DNA of 64,000 nt. Source: Ganoderma boninense. Its lineage: Eukaryota > Basidiomycota > Agaricomycetes > Polyporales > Polyporaceae. The notes beneath the pieces were generated by a model that saw nothing but the letters and a program-made list of their open reading frames with translations, made no database searches and was not told the DNA's origin. Positions 12,627 to 24,516 of this stretch are shown one piece after another; position 1 is the first letter of the stretch; each line of letters begins with the position of its first letter. The stretch spans positions 4,002,100 through 4,066,099 of the forward strand of contig CM035306.1 in the NCBI GenBank assembly GCA_002900995.3, given 5' to 3'. Both the position numbers and the translations under genes were made by a program.

Positions 12627-13511
12627 GGAATCGTTGTGCAGCCAGTAGTAGACGGACTGACACTGAATTGAGCTGGACTTTGACTTTGTAAGGAAGTGGT
12701 TGCGACGAGACCAGGCGGGTCAGCTGCAGCTGAGTGACGCGACGCGTCGTGCACGCGCGGTCACTCACCGGCACCCCGCAGTCCTGGCAAATTATAACTC
12801 CGACTCCGATCTCCAGTCAGAGGAGCGACGACCTCATCGAGTCCCTTGTTTGGAAATTCCCCCAAGAGCCTGGAGAAGAAAGAGCAAAAGCTCAGCCATG
12901 ACCTTGTCGCGACGAGCAAGGTTATCAGCGAACTTGAAGACGCCGTTACTGTGGGTGTCCTCTGCATCCGTCTAGAAGAATTGCGCACCGGACGTCGTAG
13001 GATTGTTCCATAGCTCATATTAGTAGAGTGACAGACCGATAGTATGGGGCTGCCAGAGCGAAGAGTGCGCTGAATAGGTACTTAACCACCCGAGAATTGA
13101 GTCGGCGGGCACCGGCCCATTCCCACGGCCACACGAGGTTCTCCTGGCTCCGCGCTGAAGGCACCCCCATCGAACGAAGTCAACAAATTCCACAGGTCAA
13201 AACATTATCATTTCGTTACCTATCCTTGCCCTCAAACTCCTCACACGCATCGGAGGGACGTCAGTGGGACACAGACACGGATATTATACTTCCAACGCCA
13301 TCTACGGTCTAGGTACTGTATCTAAACAAGCGCAGCTATTAGGGCCTACGTTAGCGACTGTCAAGCGGACAACAAGCAAAGCAAAGCACAAGAAAGCACA
13401 GGAGAGCACAACATCGCAACAGACATGCTCACAGACACACGCTCAGGCCTCAGGCTCCGCGACTCCACTCAGGCCGCGGCGCAGACCAAGCCTTCCTCGC
13501 ATGCAGCCGCC
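12627..13511. other. intergenic; a possible short minus-strand exon near 12850-12980
   Basis: A minus-strand frame around 12,850-12,980 reads FKFADNLARRDKVMAELLLF, which looks coding, but no start, splice context or family can be assigned. The rest shows nothing. Confidence 0.35.
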
Positions 13512-15493
13512 TCACCAAGAAGCCCTCGCAAACTCCTCCATCTCCTCCGCCCGCAGCACCTCCCACCCCTCCTCCTCGCCCATCTCCCTCAGCGCCACCC
13601 CATGCCCCGCCCCCGCCTCAGAAAAACCGAACTGCACCTCCTCCCCCAACGCCCCCCATCGCATCCCCGCCCCCGCACGCTCGACCGCCCAGCAGAACAG
13701 CCACGCCGGCCCGCCCTGCACGCACACGCGCACGCCAACCCACCGCAGCGCCGGCGCCGCCCGCGCGAGGCCGTCCGCGCGGCGGGGCGCGTCGGCGCAG
13801 AGCGTGCGGATGACGGCGCGCGTGTGTGCGCGCGCGGCGGGGAAGTGCGAGAGCGTGTGCTGCAGCAGGACGTGCGAGACGCGCAGGCCGCTGAGCGCGT
13901 CCTGCAGCTCTCGTCCTGAACATCCGTTGCTTAGGGTTCGCAGAGTGAAGTCAGAATACGCATAGGAAGCGAGAGAGGTCCGAGGAGGGGGACGTACGAC
14001 GAGTAATCCCGCGACGGCGACGTAGTCCGGTACGGCGGCGCCGTCGAGCGTGAGCACGACGCGCTCGAGCGAGGCTGTCGCGTCGCCCAGCTGGAGCCCA
14101 GAGAAGCGCCGCGGGAGCGGCGTGTAGCGGTAGTGCGCCTGCGCCACGCGGAGCTCGAGGCACGTCGGCGAGGTGTCGGCGAGGATGCGGGGGAGCATGC
14201 CGGTGTCATCGGCGGGGTCCCCCGCGGCGTACGTGACGGACACGCGCGGGACCTTGCAGGGCAGCGCGAGCGTGTAGAGCGCGCATGCGGACGCGGCGTG
14301 CACCGCGACGAGCGAGGGCCACGGCGCAGGGCAGGGGGGGAGAGGGGAAGGGAAGGGGGTGGGCGTGGAGGCGAGCGCGCGCCACTGGTGCTGCGAGTGC
14401 GCGCGGAGGCGCGCCTCCTCGGCGCGCGAGGAGGGCGCGTGGCAGAGGTGGAAGTTGCGTGTGCCGCCCAAGGAGAGGTGCGTGAGGTTCGGGAAGGCGT
14501 GCACGAGGTCGGCGACGACGTCGTCGGACGCGGGGAACTCGATCGCGAGCCTGCGGACGTGCGGGAACGGGGCGCGCGGGCGCGTCCAGCGGCAGACGGG
14601 GATGTCGAGCTCGACGAGCGTCGAGGCGAGCGGCTGCAAAACGGTGAGCGCGTCTGGGACCTCGTGCCACCTACCTGGGCGGAGGACGAGCGTGCGGAGC
14701 GAGGGCTAGCCAGCTTGAAGTCGGCGTGCCACCGAGCACGGGGGACCATGGGCATCCGCAGCTCTTCAAGTGCGGCCAGGTTTGAGATGACGTGGTATAG
14801 GGGGGTGGTCGGGACGTCCTCGAACCAGTGGTCGATCCGGAGGCGACGGAGCTCGCAGCAGTGCTGCAGGACGACGAGGAACGCCTCGAGGGCTTGGTTG
14901 CGCGACGCCCGGAGGAGATGCTCCTCGTACAGCGGATTGCTTGAGACGGAGAAGTACGCCGGCTCGCGAAGGTGGAGTTCGAAGTAGCTGGCCTTGTCTT
15001 GAGGCACGCGGTGTTCTTCGAGGCAGAAGTGCAAGTCCTTGATGAGCGGCGCCCGGGTGTGTGGCGTCCCGATGCGCAAGAACTCGAGCAGCGAGAGAAG
15101 TTGCTTCGGCGTCCGCAGAGCCGCCCCAGAGCGCATACACAGAGGGCGAAGGCCGATATCAGAGAAGAGACGGCACGTGCACATGAGTGCGGACAGCTCT
15201 TTCGCCTGGAGGAAGTTCATGATGTGTCTCTGCACATCGAAGTTGACGGTGGTTAGAGTGAGCCTCGAGTTTGAGTTCATCTCAATATCCTTTCGGAACA
15301 AGGTCATCCATCCATTCAGTTTGGAGGGAAAATAAAAAGGGCTCACCATCACTGTATCTTCGTCAACCTCTGGCATTGGTGGCACAAAGTAAGGGTGTAC
15401 CGCCAACGGAGAATTTGACGAAGTTGACGTGGCCAGGTCTGCACCATTGGCACTTCCAGACCCAGCCGAAGAAAGTGGAGAGCTCCATACCAT
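13512..15493 (-). CDS. F-box protein with leucine-rich-repeat-like C-terminal part
   Basis: Likely a substrate adaptor of an SCF ubiquitin ligase. The F-box-like segment FDVQRHIMNFLQAKELSALM lies near 15,220-15,160, followed by CTCRLFSDIGLRPLCMRS. The long remainder has repeated Leu-rich strands (FPHVRRLAIEFPAS, FPNLTHLSLGG), as in the many F-box/LRR proteins of mushrooms. The start is uncertain. From 15493 the frame is open but contains GTGAGC and an AAAG/G acceptor around 15,350-15,290, so the first coding exon may be MVWSS... spliced to DIEMNSNS, or the start may be the Met of MNSNS. At about 14,703-14,706 the frame changes by one base in a G run (+ strand): upstream HADFKLAS joins SLRTLVLRPGRWHEV only if one base is added. 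This is probably a consensus error. The extreme GC of the C-terminal half produces long antisense shadow frames. Confidence 0.75.
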
Positions 15494-16745
15494 AGGTGTA
15501 AGGTGTACACGTCAGACTGGACTTTACTGATAGGGAGATTGCAGCAGGGAGAGGGATAGCACCACAAAGACAAGTGAACGACGTATAGTGGTTCGAAGCA
15601 AGGCGGATTCTTGCCAGTGGCCACAACGCGTCTCGCCTTCGTATTGATGTTTACGTACATAATACATAAACGTGACCGTGGTGTCGCAACAAATATTCGC
15701 CTTCAGCCAGAGTTGGCAGCGGCCCGCGCCATGGCTGGACTAGACCCGCCATCAAGATGTTCGTACCCCGTCTTGTTAATTAATCGGGCTGCAGGGCAAC
15801 TTAGGTTGCTCACGGGAGCAAGCATCACGCTGGCAGAGAGCTTGAAAGCGCCAATGCTCACCAAACACTCCACTGGTCCGGCGTTGGCATCATATGCATC
15901 ATTCATCGCACCATCCAGAGAGGGAGAGGAACTATAAGGTTAGAGTCGCAAAGCAAAGCGAGACAGCGATATCCGAATATTCCGGCAGTACTTGTGGGAG
16001 GTGGTGAGGACTACGGCTACGGTATTACTCTTGTATGAAGGGACACGGAGCCATATGGGGTCGTCGGGGATTCGGTTTCGATGCGGAAGGCGAGGGCGCG
16101 ATCAATATCCAAACGAGAACAGGCTCGGGCTGAGTAGCAGTACCACTACCGGGGCCACGGAAGAAGCGGAAGCGGAAGCGGGAACAGGGGCACAAGGTGA
16201 GGTCAGGCCTTTCGGGGAAGGGGGCACGCAAACGCAACGAAGGCGGATGAAGATAAAAAGAGACTGGGACTGGGACTGGGGGTGGAGGGCTGGGGGCGAG
16301 ATTCCGATGCGTGGGATATATATGTACGATGTGGCGTGTGGGCGAAAGTGGCTGCAAGTCGACGATGACGATGTGGGTCTGGATGTGGATGGACGTGTGG
16401 ATAGAAGTATAATGCAGTGCATATATGCGGGAGAGCAAAGGAGCGGCAGGGTGTACGCGGATCGCGGATGATGGGGATTAAAACAATTACAATTGATCTG
16501 CGGTGGTGTGGAGGATAGGAGGGCGAAGGCGCACGATGCCGTGGTTTGTGTGTGTGCGTGTGCGAACGACCATAGAAGGACATCCTTGCTGAAAGACGGC
16601 ATGGACGCGAACCCCATTACCCCACTTCGCCTTTGGCGGCGTCCCATGGACCGCTCGCACCCTTCTAGAGTTGCTGCGACTCGTCACGACCCGTCGTAGA
16701 ATTTGAAGGCGGGGGGGTGACAGCGAACAACTGCGGTGAACCGTC
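15494..16745. other. intergenic with simple-sequence tracts
   Basis: No gene is recognised. Purine-rich and (GGGACT)-like tracts at about 16,160-16,290 (repeated GAAGCG, GGGACTGGGACT) create long spurious open frames on both strands. The last 250 bp is the 3' flank of the G-gamma gene. Confidence 0.5.
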
Positions 16746-17582
16746 CTACATGAGGAGACACTGGCAGCCCTGGTTGGGCACCGCAAATGGATCTTCCGAC
16801 TTGCTGACCGGTCCCCATACGGATGGGATCTGTGTGCAGATCCATGTAAGCATATGATAGATATCGTGACGGAGATGGAGGGTATCAACTGGTATCAATG
16901 ATAGTAGTTTCGGTGGCCGACGTCGCGCGCCAGATGCCGCGGAGACGATTCGTTGATCCCCATTCAACAGAGCTAGGTTATTACACCCACTTCGGAGACA
17001 GATCGACCTTCGCTGTATGTGAGGTGCAAGAAGTGCAGCATCTCTACAGCACCGTCGAGGAAGACGCGGATCATGTGTGTGAGACGATGCTCCCCACTTG
17101 CGATCTTCCCAACAGAAGCACTCATGTCGGGGAGCGGAAGCAGCCCGTCTGACGTCGCCAAGCAATATCGCAGACGTAACGACGCAGCGGCAGAACGTCG
17201 ATCTTACGCGGAACACTGGCGCGCGGCGGACTGGCAGGGCAGAGGGGTTTCTGCCGTCTCGGTCGGTCGCCCAGAAGGCCTCCCCACGGACACAGCGCGA
17301 AACGTACAAGCACAAAGGCAGCAGCAAGGGTAGGGGTACTCACGAGGTGGTCTGGCGTGGACTTGCAGAAGTTGATCAGACTGGGAAGTGAGGGACGGCG
17401 GTGTGAGTACATTCTGGACGCCTGGAGTGACTCGGTGACGGGAGCGGGAGCATTCACCTCTTGCTTGCCTCGCTGACACGGATCCGGGGCCGTGCGAGGT
17501 CCTCCCTGAGCCTCTGGTTGTGTTCTGAGAGCCTGCGGAGCTTGAGCTCGGACATGGACTGCTTCTGGGGACGGCTGCTCAT
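16746..17582 (-). CDS. heterotrimeric G-protein gamma subunit
   Basis: Partner of G-beta in pheromone and nutrient signalling at the plasma membrane (the yeast STE18 role). Exons are 17582-17458, 17380-17344 and 16829-16746, giving 81 residues, a normal size for fungal gamma subunits. The amino part [20 protein letters not shown] forms the short coiled coil, followed by the block [20 protein letters not shown]. The third exon gives [17 protein letters not shown], then CQCLLM with a CaaX prenylation box (CLLM; Met favours farnesyl) and a second Cys suited to palmitoylation. All splice sites are GT-AG and phases match. Intron 2 is 514 nt, very long for this genome, and nothing recognisable lies inside it. 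The gene is too small and too split to show as one open frame. Confidence 0.9.
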
Positions 17583-18042
17583 GGTGGCCGGGTGATGGAG
17601 CACGGGCGGAGGGAAGGGAGGGGTGGAGCCGGGGACCCTGGTGTGTGGGCGAGGAAGAACACGTTTTCAGCGAGAACGGGGAGTAGCCGGACTCGGGGGG
17701 AAGACCAAGAGGAAGAAGACGGCGGGGGGCAGGGCCTGGAGAGAGAAGAGAAGCGGGCTGGGAGTGGGACAGCGCAAGGAGAGAGGACGACGACGGCCGA
17801 GCGAGCCAACCAGGAGCCAAGCGGGCGGCGCGAACGCTCTGATCTGGACGACCACAAGCACCAGAACCACCCCTCGGCTCCTTCCGCTTTCGGCCATTAG
17901 GCGCCCCTTCATCCACCGACGTGATCCGTCGAATTTGTTCTCATCTTTGTCCCCTCCGCGTTCTCATCTACTTCCCACCTCAGTGTCCCCCCTCTCCCCC
18001 GCCACAGAACGACAAGTACGAGTGCAACCAGCCGCCCCAGCC

Positions 18043-19406
18043 ATGGTGAAGCACGCCACGCCCCTCCTCCAGCGCGCGCAGCCCTCCGCCCCGAGTTCGA
18101 TTCATCAGAGGTCGCACAAGCAAGCCCGCCCATACCATGCATGTGAGTGCTCCCGCCCGTCTCCGCACCGTCCGTTCGCACGTCAACCCGGGCCTCGCGC
18201 GACGGACCGCAGCCGCACGCCTCGCCGCACCGTATCGCAATCAGAACCCCCCATATGCTGCTGCATGTGTCGCCCGCGCCGTGCATGCCACTCCCCGGAG
18301 CCCGGGCCCCCGGCCGCGGCTGCACTCGACCAACACGAACCGCTTCCTCGCGCAGCGCACCCTGCTTGAGACGATCAGCGAGGAGCCCGAAGAGCGCGCC
18401 CCCGAGGCTCAGCGTACGCGCATCCAGAGGTATGAGTGCGGCGATCCGCTCAACGAAATTCGTTCTGCTGCCTGTGCCACTGCTGATGCTAGTAGGCACC
18501 TCGAAGCGTGGCCAGTGCCGCGGCAGGACCGCGCAGGGGCTGGGCCTTCGAAGGGGCGGGATGTCGACATGCATGTGGTCGGCTGGGACGACGACGACGA
18601 GACGGCGCTGGTGACTATGCTGCAGGAAGAGTGAGCGGTTTACATTCGTCTGTATGTTTCCTCGTATTTGGCGTGCTGAAGGGATTCGTTGGCAGCACGT
18701 CGGAACCGGACGAAGAGGAGCGGCTCATTGCGTTGATCGAGTCTCTCAAAGGGCCCATGGCAGCGCAAGGAGCCTCTCTCAAGCAGTACATGAAAGACGC
18801 GTTCCTCCCCGCGTACAACGGCATCAAAACCGCGCACGGCGTGCTCGAGGACAAAGGCGAGTGGCTATATGCGCCTCCCCGACTGACCATAGATGCGACT
18901 TACGCTCCGTGCAGTCGACCTTGCGTTTGGGGCAGGCCTTCTCACGTTCGACGAGGTGTGCAAGAAGGTCGAGCGGATCGCCCTGAGGGACGAGGACGAG
19001 CTCAAGACCGCGCACGCCGAGGCACAGGTGCGCCCGTCCCCTGCCGTCCGTCGCTGCTCCACATATCCCCTTCCCCCGGATTGGATAGCGCAACATGGCG
19101 CGGACCCTCGAGGAGCTTGAGCACGCCTACGCACGTCGCAAGGAGCTCTGGGCGGCCCTCGAGGAGGACGTCAACCGCTGTGGTAACTTACTTATCCTTG
19201 CGCCTGTCCTGGTGCGCTGCTCACTCCTCGCGCGGTGCTACTTGATACTCTCCGAAGCTACCCGCGCGGCGGCTGCTCTTGAAGGCCTCCCGACGGACGT
19301 GGAGCAGACGATCGCGCTCTTGGAGAAGCAGGCGAAGGCTCTGGACAAGGACACAAGCGCCGCCGCCAACCAGAAGATGCTCCGCGGGCTTCTCGAGAAG
19401 TTGTGA
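18043..19406 (+). CDS. hypothetical coiled-coil protein
   Basis: Not recognised. A start at 18043 (MVKHATPLLQRAQPS) followed by a GT-AG intron is plausible. Later exons read NTNRFLAQRTLLETISEEPE, HVVGWDDDDETALVTML, DEEERLIALIESLKGPMAAQ, KQYMKDAFLPAYNGIKTAHG, VDLAFGAGLLTFDEVCKKVE and LEELEHAYARRKELWAALEE, ending DVEQTIALLEKQAKALDKDT and stop TGA at 19404-19406. One intron probably uses a GC donor (GCGAGT at about 18856). The heptad-like Leu pattern and charge suggest an alpha-helical coiled-coil protein, possibly a complex subunit. No membrane segment is present. The exon chain is consistent, but the 5' part is uncertain. Confidence 0.6.
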
Positions 19407-19574
19407 CTGGGGCCTTCTTGTGATGGAACTCTGGGCTCTTAGGCTCGCGGACCTTGGTCTTCCGTTGTCGTTCAATCATCAATGTTCTCATTTAGTTCTC
19501 GTTTCCATTCACGACACACAAGTTGTTCCATTGAATGGGGGCCTTTTGAGTACAACCGGAATATCCTCGTTAGC

Positions 19575-19654
19575 GGCCTGGTGGTCTAGTAGTATGATTC
19601 CTTCTTAGGGTGCCGATTTGGAGGAGGTCCCGGGTTCAATTCCCGGCCAGGCCC
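19575..19654 (+). tRNA. tRNA-Pro(AGG) with a short intron
   Basis: The acceptor arms GGCCTGG and CCAGGCC pair perfectly. The D arm TGGTCTAGTAGTATGAT and the T arm CCCGGGTTCAATTCCCGG (B box) are canonical. The anticodon stem CCTTC/GGAGG closes a 15-nt loop starting TTAGGG, which is a normal 7-nt loop with anticodon AGG plus an intron of about 8 nt at the usual place one base 3' of the anticodon. Confidence 0.9.
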
Positions 19655-20349
19655 ATCGTGATCACTTTTTCTCCATTCTTTTTGGGACGCGGACGCTTCC
19701 AAAACGTTTGGTGAAGTCTGTTTGTTAGAGACGGGTGGGCGGGGAGCGATCGCGAGACCCTTTCACGAGAGGCCCGTGCGTGTACAGCTGACAACATGAG
19801 AATGCCTGCGCCAGCTTTTGGAAAGTCAGCGACACGCGCTGGTACTAGCAGCCGCCGTATGCTGAGAACCTGCGGAGACCTGTAGACACCCCGTCGCGTC
19901 GCGTTCGCGATTCAGAGAGGTATGTGCGAAGTCACTAGTACTATGGGGCCGGGACCGGTGAGGTGGCCCAACCAGTGCCCCCACCCGTGTCCACGAAATT
20001 CACTAGACGTTTTGGACGGGTCCTCTCTCTGCTAGACCTTTGTCTTCCCATTCCTTTCTACGACGCGTGCTAGGATGGATATTTACGAGACTACCATGGC
20101 AAATCCCGACCGTTCTTACATATTCCGCTCTACGCATGCCATCCTTACTACTGTGTGCATTTTGATGCCAGCACCAGATAGCCAACAACAGTGTATTTGT
20201 CCCTCTTGAGTTTGACTGTTTGCAAGTTAAAGCACAACCTATAGGTTTGATACAAACCTTTCTCGTGGGCGGGACAGACGGTCTTTTACAGTATGTAGTA
20301 CAAGGGATGGTTGCGCTATTTGCTGTAAGTCAGAGAGACCAAAATTATT
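19655..20349. other. intergenic, nothing recognised
   Basis: About 700 bp between two tRNA genes with no supportable gene. Confidence 0.5.
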
Positions 20350-20431
20350 CGACGCCAGCAGGATTCGAACCTGCGCCTCCAAAGGAGAACAGATTTCTAA
20401 TCTGTCGCCGTAACCACTTGGCTATAGCGCC
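20350..20431 (-). tRNA. tRNA-Ser(AGA)
   Basis: Read on the minus strand, GGCGCTA pairs with TGGCGTC (two G-T wobbles). The anticodon arm CAGATTAGAAATCTG carries AGA, a long variable arm (TTCTCCTTTGGAGG) marks class II, and the T arm has GCAGGTTCGAATCCTGC. It is identical base for base to the copy at 28,954-29,035. Confidence 0.93.
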
Positions 20432-20853
20432 TTGAAGTCAGGGACATTATGGCTGTCTAAGACCTCCATCATGTGGGTTCCGTTGTATACTCCATGATCA
20501 GGATATTGAACGTCGGTCCTCCAACTACTCCCTGGTCTCTGAACCACGAAACGAAAGGTGTCAGAATTAGTGCATATTGTCATCGCTGTATCGTGGCGCC
20601 GTCCATTAGAATTACGGGTCCTCCTCAGCTTCCGTGTGTCCCTACTCACATGCTTAACCCCCATCCCTAGGCAATATAGTAAGGTCACCGCCACCAAATG
20701 TGCCTAGTATACGCTCTGGAGATACTCCTGTTCGAGAAACACGCTCCAGGGAGACAGGACATTCATTTCATAGAAGAGAAGCCGTCGGTATACTGACCAA
20801 TGACTCCACTTGTCACTTACCTTCCCGCGCCCCGCTTCTGCTGCTAGTCAAGC

Positions 20854-22507
20854 ATGTCCGTGTGCTATTCCACGGCCACCGAGACCCAGTACACCACCAT
20901 CGCTGCCGGCGTAGTCTCGACTGCTCTCAGAGACGTCATAACCACCCTTCCTGCTAGCGTCACCACCTTCACGTCCTCGGTATGCGCCTCGCAAACCTCG
21001 ACCGACACCGACACCGGCGGGACTGAGAGCTGCAGCACTGTCACCAGTGTCAGCTCCTTTGGTGCGTCTCAGAGGCACATGCGCACAGTGCACGAGCCGA
21101 CTGACGTGCCGTAGACCCAGAGACGATCACGATCCAGTTCCCCGTCGCGGTGACCGTGCCGACCACTGTGGTGTGGCCGCTCTCCACCCTGTACGCCACG
21201 ACATGCTCGAGCCAGACGACAAGCACGACGACCACCCAGACCACACCAGCCACGGTCTCCGCATCCGAGTCGACGCCGGCAGTACTAGTCGATTCGTCAA
21301 CGTTAACGTCGGCCACGACTAGCCAGCGCATGACGTCGACCGTGACTACGGCTATCGAGAGCTCCAGTTCCGTGGCGACATCCGCCGCCACGGAGAGCGC
21401 GGCCTCTTCGAGCTCAGACAATACTGCCCTGATCGTCGGGGCAGCGGTCGGGGGAACGATGGCGCTCATCCTAGTGATTCTGCTAATATGGCTCCTCTGG
21501 TACGTCTCCTTCCCTACACACGAGTTTCGCCCGAGTCGAGTCGAAGAGAGTGCTCACGTAGCGTGCCCACGTCCCCAGTTGCAGGCGGCGCCGGCAGCAC
21601 AAGAGAGCTCGGTACCTCCACAGCGACAAGTCACCAGCACTGCCGGACCACGGCAGCGCGACGGTGCGGCCCACGCCCTACCCGTTCCGAGACCACAGCG
21701 CCAGCAGGGACTCGAGCAGCAACAAGCCCCAGGTGACGCGTTCTGAGACGACGCGAGCGGCGAAAAGGAAGCCCGTCCCCGTGCTCGACACCAGGCCTGG
21801 GCCGCACCCCCTCCGAGGCGGCCGCGAGCGCGACGTCGTGTACGCACTTCAGCCTGCGCCCCTCCCGCCCTGCAGGCAGGCCGCCCCGTCCGCGCCCCCT
21901 CGGTCCCTCTCGGTGCCTACGGAACGCCCCTCGGGATCGTTTGGCAACATCCGGCGGCATCACTATCGCCTCCACTGCCAGGAGCCGCAGGCCCGCCGCC
22001 TAGTGCAGAGGAGGAGAGGCCGCGGGCGCGGAAGGTTGCCTCGAGCCCGCCCTTGTCCGCCCCCTGTCATTCGCATGCGCGTGTTACAGCTCGTCCTCCG
22101 CCCCACGACCGCCAAGGGGCGCGGGCCCGCGGCCGCGCACCGAAAAGGCACAGATCCACTTGCATCCGGACAGGGGACTCACAGTACCGGTCGTTCCCCG
22201 CGAGGTGAAGGTGCGGGCACCCCGATCGGGCCCTCCCGTCGCGCACGGCGGGGCTTTGCGAGGACCGGCTGGTGTTTCGGGGCCCGAGAGGAAAGTTAGA
22301 GGGGGAGGAGAGCCAAGAGGATCAAACGCCGCGCCCAGCCTGCGGGAAGCGGGAGACGGGCAGGATGCATGCGGAACAGGAGCGAAACGCGAGACGGCAG
22401 CAGGGGGACTCGGAGTGACATGGGAGAAACGGCGGAGGCAGGGGGAGCACCGGGGCGAGAACTTGAAGTGGTCAGAGGGCGAGGCACCTCCGGCGTACTG
22501 TGAGTGA
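20854..22507 (+). CDS. Ser/Thr-rich single-pass membrane protein, copy A (frame disrupted)
   Basis: Not a named family; it resembles fungal WSC/Mid2-like surface sensors in layout. Exon 1 (MSVCYSTATETQYTTIAAG) ends at TTT-G before GTGCGT. Exon 2 gives PETITIQFPVAVTVPTTVVW, then a long Ser/Thr/Val stretch suited to O-glycosylation and a membrane helix (ALIVGAAVGGTMALILVILL) near 21,430-21,500. Splicing at about 21,499 joins a strongly basic juxtamembrane run, CCRRRRQHKRARYLHS, and a long Pro/Arg-rich cytosolic tail. The end of the block, EAPPAYCE at 22,507, holds a PPxY motif. Relative to copy B, the tail changes frame near 21,945-22,000 and again near 22,100 (one C fewer), so the PPxY end is not in frame here unless unseen splicing or consensus errors are involved. 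Confidence 0.6.
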
Positions 22508-23227
22508 ACGAAGGTGTTGTACGCTCGTGGAATTGGCCGGCCTCCGCTGGTACTATAGTGCTTCCGTCCTCCGAGTCCGTGTGCGTTGTGCTGCGAACTG
22601 CTTGGACATTGATTTGCGGTGCGCTGCTGCCCTGTGTTCGTCGTGTGGTCGCTACATACTGGCAGCGTGCAGTGCTCCGTCCTATTGTAAAGTGCCGACT
22701 TACGTTTTTCTTGCATCAATTGAACCGACGCTTGACACCGTTGCACGACTTCACATGGCAGGGTCCGTCGCGCCGTTGTTCTTTCAACGTCCGGAATTTG
22801 AGTCTGTTGGCGACGTGAGAGGGCAAACATGAGAGACGCTCAAGAGAAGCTCCGGGAAGAGTTACGTAAGTGCCCCGGATAAGGCAGTTGTTATGGATGG
22901 GCTATTGTCCCTTGAGCCGGGACAATAACGGCCTCGACAATGACGAGCCCCGCGTTTTCGCCCTTTATTATACTTAAGGACCCTCGAGGCGACGGTACAA
23001 GGGGCACGCCTCCCACTGGGCCTTTCTCCCTCCTCTCTCACCTTCATCTGCAGCGTTCACGACCGGTGCCGGGTCACCTCTCTTCCTCGGGCCTCATCCT
23101 CGACAGCAACTTCGCCTCCACACAGCCACTCATTCATATTCTCGGACGACTCTCCAGTCTCTACTCGATCGTTTAACTGCTTGGTATATACCTCACTCAG
23201 AAAACTTATACCACACAACAACCGAAG

Positions 23228-24231
23228 ATGCTTCCTCCTCGTGCTTGTGAGTCTTTCTTTCCACTAGTAGTGGCACAAGGAATAACCGACATATCCCTGC
23301 AGATATCTTTTTCGGCTTGAACGCCATCCGTGTATTGAGCATCATCTCCATGATCCTCGTCTTCGCCAGCAGCATCTTTGTGCTCGTGAACGACATCCAA
23401 GCCGTCAACCGATCCATGGCCTCTCACGAAGACACCTCAAATTGTGACTACATCGAGTACGTACCTACTCCCTCCTCGCGCTCACGCGCCACCGACACTC
23501 ACCTCCTCACCTCCTCCACCCGCAGGGGCAGCACCGTCCCGAACCAGCCCGCGGGCGTCTTCTGGGCCGTCGTCAACCGCCTCCTCATCATCTTCCAAAT
23601 CATCGTCCTCATCCTCTCCGAGGTCGGCTGGCCCGCGGCCTTCTTCGCCAAGTACTTCCCCGTGCTCGGGCCCGACTTCGGCTTAGGGGCGCTCGGCATC
23701 TTCCAGTGCCTCATCGGCGCGACGATCCTCTCGCACCACGTCGACGACTTCACGCTCGTCGCCGCCTTCTTCCTCTTCTCGCTCGGCTGCGTCAACATGT
23801 TCCTCGGGCTCTTCCGCGAGCGCGCCAAGCGCCGCCGCTCCATCCTCTCCTGGCGCGAGGACGCCAAGGGCATCCTCCCGTCGCACAAGGACCTCCGCCC
23901 GCCCTTCGCACGCCCCGCGAGCGCGTTCATCGGCCGCGTGTTCAACCGCGGCGCGGACGACAAGGACAAGGCTGAGCCCGCGTTTGAGTCCAAGGGCATG
24001 GGCTTCGGCCGCCAGGGCGAGAAGGCCGCAGGCATGAAGGGTACGTAGTGAGCACGTACGGACAGGGAACAAAGGCACTGACGGAGAACGCTGTGGTGTG
24101 CAGGATTCCTGATCTCGAAGCCCCTCGAGAGCCTGCCGCGCTACGCCCCGCAGCCGCGCCCCGACTCGCGCGAGAGCTCCCGCGCTGGCACGCCGGAGCC
24201 CAAGTTCAAGTCGAGCGCGACGGCGATCTGA
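23228..24231 (+). CDS. four-segment membrane protein, copy A
   Basis: Basidiomycete/ascomycete integral membrane protein of unknown role; I think of the DUF7598 group but cannot confirm it. Exons are 23228-23246, 23303-23456, 23526-24040 and 24104-24231. The 19-nt first exon encodes MLPPRA. Four hydrophobic helices follow: LNAIRVLSIISMILVFASSI, then WAVVNRLLIIFQIIVLIL, LGALGIFQCLIGATILSH and FTLVAAFFLFSLGCVNMFLG. The tail is charged and cytosolic (RERAKRRRSILSWRED) and ends FKSSATAI. Promoter, introns and coding sequence are almost identical to copy B at 48,260-49,265. Protein differences I can see include Ser/Ala in the loop, Cys/Ser in helix 4 and Ala/Val after FRER. Confidence 0.82.
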
Positions 24232-24516
24232 TGGACGACGAGAGCGAGACCGACCTCTCCACTAACGGACACACGCACGACGATCACGACATGATCGAAC
24301 ATTCTACGCCTGCCTCCGTCTCCGTTGACACTGTATCGTTATTGACCCGACACACCTACTGACTGTGGACCAGCCTTCTTGTAGCGTATTTGTAGCATAC
24401 ATACTGTTTGGGTAATGGGACATGCACGCCGTGCTGCGTGCAATTCATGGCATATATGCGCCGCGAACCAGGGACGCTCGGGCATCACTGTGACGTCCTT
24501 CCAAACGGCAGACAAG

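Noticed and set aside
14133..14987. 284-residue plus-strand open frame
   Set aside because: Antisense to the GC-rich half of the F-box gene; Arg/Gly/Glu-rich and without domains.
16025..16647. Ser/Pro/His-rich minus-strand open frames of 126-181 residues
   Set aside because: They come from purine/pyrimidine simple-sequence tracts; there is no splice structure and no family.
17122..17916. 264-residue minus-strand frame across the G-gamma gene
   Set aside because: It is in a different frame from the spliced G-gamma exons, which have exact family motifs and a CaaX end.
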